Positions 63,375 to 64,000 of a stretch of 64,000 nucleotides of DNA are shown here, piece after piece. The notes below the pieces were generated by a model that saw only the letters and a list, made by a program, of their open reading frames with translations, made no database searches and was not told the origin of the DNA. The position numbers and the translations under genes are program-made. Source of the stretch: Nectonema munidae (Eukaryota > Nematomorpha > Nectonematoida > Nectonematidae). Numbering within the stretch: the stretch's first letter is position 1; each line of letters opens with the position of its first letter. The DNA is taken from assembly GCA_030549495.1 (NCBI GenBank), contig JAUIRK010000885.1:186001-250000 (forward strand), given 5' to 3'.

Positions 63375-64000
63375 TACATTATTGCTTAAAATTATGTCTT
63401 CCTTGTGGTCTATTATGAGTTACCTTTACATTGAACTTTTTTTACATTATCATCATACTATTTGCTGTAGAATAAAGCTCTTTTTACACCAATATAGATA
63501 ATGAAGTGTAGCAATAATTGAAAAAAGAAAGACCATAAAATATATATAGTTACAACCTACCACCCACCTTGCAGCAAGAGTTTATTATCTCTTTGTTTTT
63601 TTGGTGCAATGTGGTATGATGTAGTGACTATTATTTCATTGCAGTTGTTATTTTTTTCCTAAAACCAAAGAATATACAAAAAAAAAGGATAGCAAGGAAT
63701 TGACTGTAAATAGCAAAGTAAATTATGATTTGTAAGCAAGTTTAACTGTTTTATTATTATAGCAGCAAACACATAGGCTTTTAATATAAATCTCTTCGTA
63801 AGTAGGCGTAATTAGTTTTTTGAAAAAAAATTAAGAATAATTTTTCATATAGGGGTATTTTCTATTGTGCAGAGTAAAATATGTAAAATTAAAAGCGAGG
63901 TTTCTTTTTAAACGAGTTCGTAATAAAAGATGTAAAGTGTGTGTAATTTTTGTGTACCGGACAGGGGATAAACAAAAGATGCATTATATTGAAGTGTTCT
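63375..64000. other. stretch without recognised feature
   Basis: AT-rich sequence to the window end. No gene, element end or repeat is identified. Confidence 0.35.

Overview
The window looks like nuclear DNA of an invertebrate animal. It is strongly AT-rich, gene-poor and crowded with old transposons. The host genes have small GT-AG introns of about 40-80 nt, animal AATAAA poly(A) signals and an SMC6-type gene. The mobile elements belong to animal-typical families: hAT (ZBED5/GTF2IRD2-like), piggyBac, Tigger/pogo, IS630-Tc1-mariner, MULE, CR1-like and RNase H-bearing LINEs, and tRNA-like SINEs. A crustacean such as a parasitic copepod is one guess, but the sequence alone does not settle the species.

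Host genes. (1) A minus-strand gene appears to run through about 22,970-3,806. It is read from small exons at 22.9, 22.7, 22.6, 14.1, 7.7, 7.5, 4.1 and 3.9 kb, and the exon phases all agree. Its last four exons are two copies of one two-exon cassette, and its introns are packed with transposons. (2) A single-exon SMC6-like gene (46,692-49,859, plus strand) is complete, with Walker A, hinge, ABC signature and Walker B. (3) An unrecognised 142-codon plus-strand frame (55,908-56,336) faces a minus-strand terminal exon (57,151-57,559) of another unrecognised gene.

Mobile DNA, left to right. 2.7-3.4 kb is a CR1/jockey-like LINE remnant. 4.3 kb is a hAT MITE. 5.2 kb is a SINE. 6.7 kb holds a hammerhead-ribozyme-like motif. 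10.6-13.1 kb is a decayed ZBED5-like hAT carrying a second hAT inside it and a piggyBac-type MITE at its end. 14.6-15.3 kb is a deleted Tigger. 15.4-18.3 kb holds foldback, palindromic and minisatellite DNA. 20.6-22.1 kb is one copy of a large composite repeat, followed by a minisatellite. 23.9-25.3 kb is a degraded coding-like tract, perhaps a viral fossil. 26-28.2 kb holds a hAT MITE, SINEs and LINE ends. 29-30.8 kb is a piggyBac relic. 32.4-36 kb is a second composite-repeat copy with a hAT at its edge. 36.5-38.9 kb is an apparently whole IS630-Tc1-mariner-type transposon whose inverted repeats are arrays of a 21-bp unit. 39-41.7 kb is LINE / DNA transposon / LINE nesting. 43.1-45.3 and 53.8-55.5 kb are paralogous piggyBac copies. 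51.5-52.1 kb is a MULE fragment. 52.9-53.75 kb is a homopolymer-dominated stretch that is probably a sequencing or assembly artefact. 57.6-59.7 kb is a Tigger with a hAT inside it. 59.8-63.4 kb is the longest copy of the composite repeat, with two different ~150-bp satellites flanking a ~0.9-kb core.

The strongest candidates for something undescribed are the array-TIR transposon at 36.5-38.9 kb, the twin-satellite composite repeat present at three sites, and the phase-matched duplicated exon cassette.
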